Positions 62,044 to 64,000 of a DNA stretch of 64,000 bases are shown here, in pieces. The position numbers and the translations under genes are program-made. The DNA is taken from contig NZ_LT607803.1 of assembly GCF_900090195.1 (NCBI RefSeq), forward strand, positions 5,110,229 through 5,174,228, read 5' to 3'. Within the stretch, counting starts at the first letter, position 1, and each line of letters opens with the position of its first letter. The notes under the pieces are model-generated. The model did not search any database and had not been told where the DNA came from. It was given only the letters and a program-made list of their open reading frames with translations. The stretch comes from Variovorax sp. HW608 (GTDB lineage Bacteria > Pseudomonadota > Gammaproteobacteria > Burkholderiales > Burkholderiaceae_C).

Positions 62044-63456
62044 ATGAGCAACCCCCAGGACTCGGAACCGAAAGGCCGACACCAATCCAAGAAGGCGGCC
62101 GCCAGCGGCTGGATCGGCTCGGCATTGGAGTACTACGATTTCTTCATCTACGCGACGGCCGCGTCGCTGATCTTTCCCCAGATCTTCTTCCCCAAGGGCG
62201 ATCCCACGATCGCCATCGTCGCCTCGCTGGCGACCTACGGTGTCGGCTATATCGCGCGTCCCATCGGCGCCTTCGTGCTCGGCCACTGGGGCGACACCAA
62301 GGGGCGCAAGCACATGCTGCTGGTGTGCATGTTCCTCATGGGCTTCTCGACCATCGCGGTCGGCCTGCTGCCGACCTATGACCAGGTCGGCCTGCTCGCG
62401 CCCGTGCTGCTCGTGATCCTGCGCCTCGTCCAGGGCTTTGCAGTGGCCGGCGAAATCTCCGGCGCCAGCTCGATGATCCTCGAGCACGCGCCCTTCGGCC
62501 GGCGCGGCTTCTTCGCCAGCTTCACGCTGCAGGGCGTGCAGGCCGGCCAGATCCTGGCCGCCGCGGTGTTCCTGCCGCTCGCGCACTACATGCCCGACGA
62601 CGCCTTCCTGAGCTGGGGCTGGCGCATTCCGTTCCTCCTGAGCTTCGTCGTGATCGTGGCCGGCTACATCATCCGCCGCGAAGTCGACGAGACGCCCGCC
62701 TTCACCGAGGAAGTCGGCGAGGGTCAAGCTGCGCCGAAGGCTCCGGTGATCGAGGCCCTGACGCAGAACTGGAAGGACATGATCCGCGTGGTCTGTGCTT
62801 CGCTCATGAACGTGATCCCGGTCGTCGCCACCGTGTTCGGTGCCGCCTACGCAGTGCAGCCGGCCTACGGCATCGGCTTCCAGAAGGACATCTACCTGTG
62901 GATTCCGGTGCTCGGCAACATCATCGCGGTGATCGTCATCCCGATGGTCGGCAACCTCTCGGACAAGGTCGGCCGCAGGTTTCCGATGGTGCTCGGTTCG
63001 CTCGGCGCGGGGCTGCTGTCCTTCGGCTACCTCTATGCGATCAGCATCCACAACGTACCGCTGGCGATCGTGATGTCGCTCCTGATGTGGGGCATCGTGT
63101 ACCAGGGCTACAACGCAGTCTTCCCGAGCTTCTACCCGGAACTGTTCCCGACCCGCACCCGCTGCTCGGCCATGGCGATCTCGCAGAACGTCGGCACCGC
63201 CATCACCGCCATGCTGCCGGCGCTCTTCGTCGCCGTCGCGCCTCCCGGTGCGGCCAACATCCCGATGATCATCGGCGCGCTGACCCTCGGGATCACCGCC
63301 ATCGCCGCCATCGCCGTGGCGAGTGCCCGCGAAACCTACCGCACCCACCTCAACGATCTCGGCAAGCCGAATGCGGTGCCGGTTCCGAAGGATGAATACG
63401 ACCGCCTGCGCGCCCAGACGCTGGCCGAAGCCTCGCTGGCCAAGGCGGCCGCCTGA
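62044..63456 (+). CDS. MHS-family metabolite:proton symporter
   Basis: A 470-residue major facilitator of the metabolite:H+ symporter group. The opening SGWIGSALEYYDFFIYATAA and the loop FVLGHWGDTKGRKHMLLVCM are diagnostic. Further blocks are RLVQGFAVAGEISGASSMIL and ELFPTRTRCSAMAISQNVGT. Members import dicarboxylates, shikimate, proline-betaine or aromatic acids; the substrate here is not evident. It converges on an IclR regulator gene seven bases beyond its stop. A GGAGAGACAA ribosome site precedes the ATG. Confidence 0.9.
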   Translation: MSNPQDSEPKGRHQSKKAAASGWIGSALEYYDFFIYATAASLIFPQIFFPKGDPTIAIVASLATYGVGYIARPIGAFVLGHWGDTKGRKHMLLVCMFLMGFSTIAVGLLPTYDQVGLLAPVLLVILRLVQGFAVAGEISGASSMILEHAPFGRRGFFASFTLQGVQAGQILAAAVFLPLAHYMPDDAFLSWGWRIPFLLSFVVIVAGYIIRREVDETPAFTEEVGEGQAAPKAPVIEALTQNWKDMIRVVCASLMNVIPVVATVFGAAYAVQPAYGIGFQKDIYLWIPVLGNIIAVIVIPMVGNLSDKVGRRFPMVLGSLGAGLLSFGYLYAISIHNVPLAIVMSLLMWGIVYQGYNAVFPSFYPELFPTRTRCSAMAISQNVGTAITAMLPALFVAVAPPGAANIPMIIGALTLGITAIAAIAVASARETYRTHLNDLGKPNAVPVPKDEYDRLRAQTLAEASLAKAAA

Positions 63457-63463
63457 GGCGCGA

Positions 63464-64000
63464 CTAGATCAGGTTCCTCATCGCTTGCGCGGTCTCGCGC
63501 AACACAGGGAGGACGCGGGCGACCGCGTCCTCGCTGCTTTCATGGCCCATGGGCATGGTCACGTTGAGCGCCCCGACCAGTTCCCCGTGATGGTCCCGCA
63601 GCGGCACCGCGATGCCGCGCGAATTCAGGTCCAGCTGCTGCTCCGACAGCGCCCATCCCTGGGCGCGAATGCGCGCCAGCTCCAGCTTCATGCGCTCCTT
63701 GCTCGCGATGGTGTGCGACGTGAACACCGCCAGCTCGTGCGTTTCCAGCCAGGCGCTGCGCTCCTCGTCGCTGCGCATCGCGAGCATCAGCATCCCCGAC
63801 GCCGTCACCTGCGCCGGCACCCGTGCGCCGAGCACGTAGCCGGTGCTCATGCTGCGGTTCGGGCCGTTGCGCGCGATGTAGACCACCTCGTTGCCGTCCA
63901 TCACGCTGAGATAGGCGATCTCGTGCGTGCCGGCCGCCACACGCTGGAGAAAGGGCTGCACGATGCGCGGCAGCCGCGCCGATTCGAGGTAGGACTGCCC
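63464..64000 (-). CDS. IclR-family regulator, 5' part outside the window
   Basis: The last 178 residues of an IclR-type regulator, open to the right edge. The effector domain is intact (IAYLSVMDGNEVVYIARNGP, GARVPAQVTASGMLMLAM, LNSRGIAVPLRDHHGELVGA). The Arg and Gly pattern is close to the PcaR/PobR branch, which responds to aromatic or dicarboxylic intermediates. The DNA-binding domain lies beyond the window. It may regulate the convergent MHS symporter. Confidence 0.88.
   Translation of the reverse strand, partial: GQSYLESARLPRIVQPFLQRVAAGTHEIAYLSVMDGNEVVYIARNGPNRSMSTGYVLGARVPAQVTASGMLMLAMRSDEERSAWLETHELAVFTSHTIASKERMKLELARIRAQGWALSEQQLDLNSRGIAVPLRDHHGELVGALNVTMPMGHESSEDAVARVLPVLRETAQAMRNLI

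Overview
The window is a 64 kb piece of a high-GC chromosome. The gene content, protein style and start-codon use point to a betaproteobacterium of the Comamonadaceae, and a Variovorax-like organism is my best guess. I saw no rRNA, tRNA, CRISPR array or intact insertion sequence. Most of the sequence is densely packed and uniformly GC-rich. The exception is about 30.9-33.6 kb, which is visibly poorer in GC, carries a transposase remnant and looks acquired.

Layout. 0-0.5 kb: the 5' part of a conserved hypothetical gene. 0.7-7.4 kb: one tight operon made of a four-gene polar-amino-acid-type ABC importer, then kguE, kguK, kguD and a PtxS-like LacI repressor. A perfect 14-bp PtxS-type operator lies in its promoter. 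7.4-9.4 kb: a decayed catabolic operon (cyclase, RidA, and an aminotransferase joined to a Bug binding protein by a deletion). 9.7-11.5 kb: a small unknown protein and glutamine synthetase. 11.5-13.7 kb: the radical-SAM and Memo members of the AmmeMemoRadiSam system, plus a DUF6494 gene. 13.7-26.7 kb: an Lrp/AsnC pseudogene, a RidA protein and two sets of ATP-grasp / alpha-E / transglutaminase genes, separated by comEC. 26.7-30.8 kb: glycerol use (glpR-glpK divergent from glpD). 30.9-33.5 kb: the acquired island (ferredoxin-like, MFS and HxlR genes, IS remnant). 33.6-35 kb: three tandem lipoproteins. 35-41.2 kb: thioesterase, HD hydrolase, mltB, then moxR-DUF58-tgpA. 41.3-49.5 kb: HDAC-like deacetylase, mscS, etfBA, acyl-CoA dehydrogenase, nitronate monooxygenase, acyltransferase 3. 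49.5-50.6 kb: glycosyltransferase. 50.8-57.7 kb: cydDCABX and a convergent GbsR/MarR regulator. 57.7-59.4 kb: cupin and aroC. 59.5-64 kb: an orphan sugar-binding protein with a ROK regulator, then an MHS-family symporter facing a partial IclR regulator.

How the genes work together. In the first operon, import, phosphorylation and reduction of 2-ketogluconate fit a complete route to 6-phosphogluconate. Pseudomonas uses the MFS carrier KguT for import; here an ABC importer occupies that place, and its binding protein keeps the carboxylate-binding Arg but has Ser where amino-acid binders carry the amine-binding Asp. The cyd cluster encodes a complete cytochrome bd oxidase with its assembly exporter. 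Matching palindromes lie upstream of cydD and of the adjacent regulator, which suggests one repressor controls both. The ATP-grasp/alpha-E/transglutaminase genes form a poorly understood peptide-forming or peptide-modifying system present in two divergent copies. In the fused copy the predicted ATP-grasp metal motif is lost.
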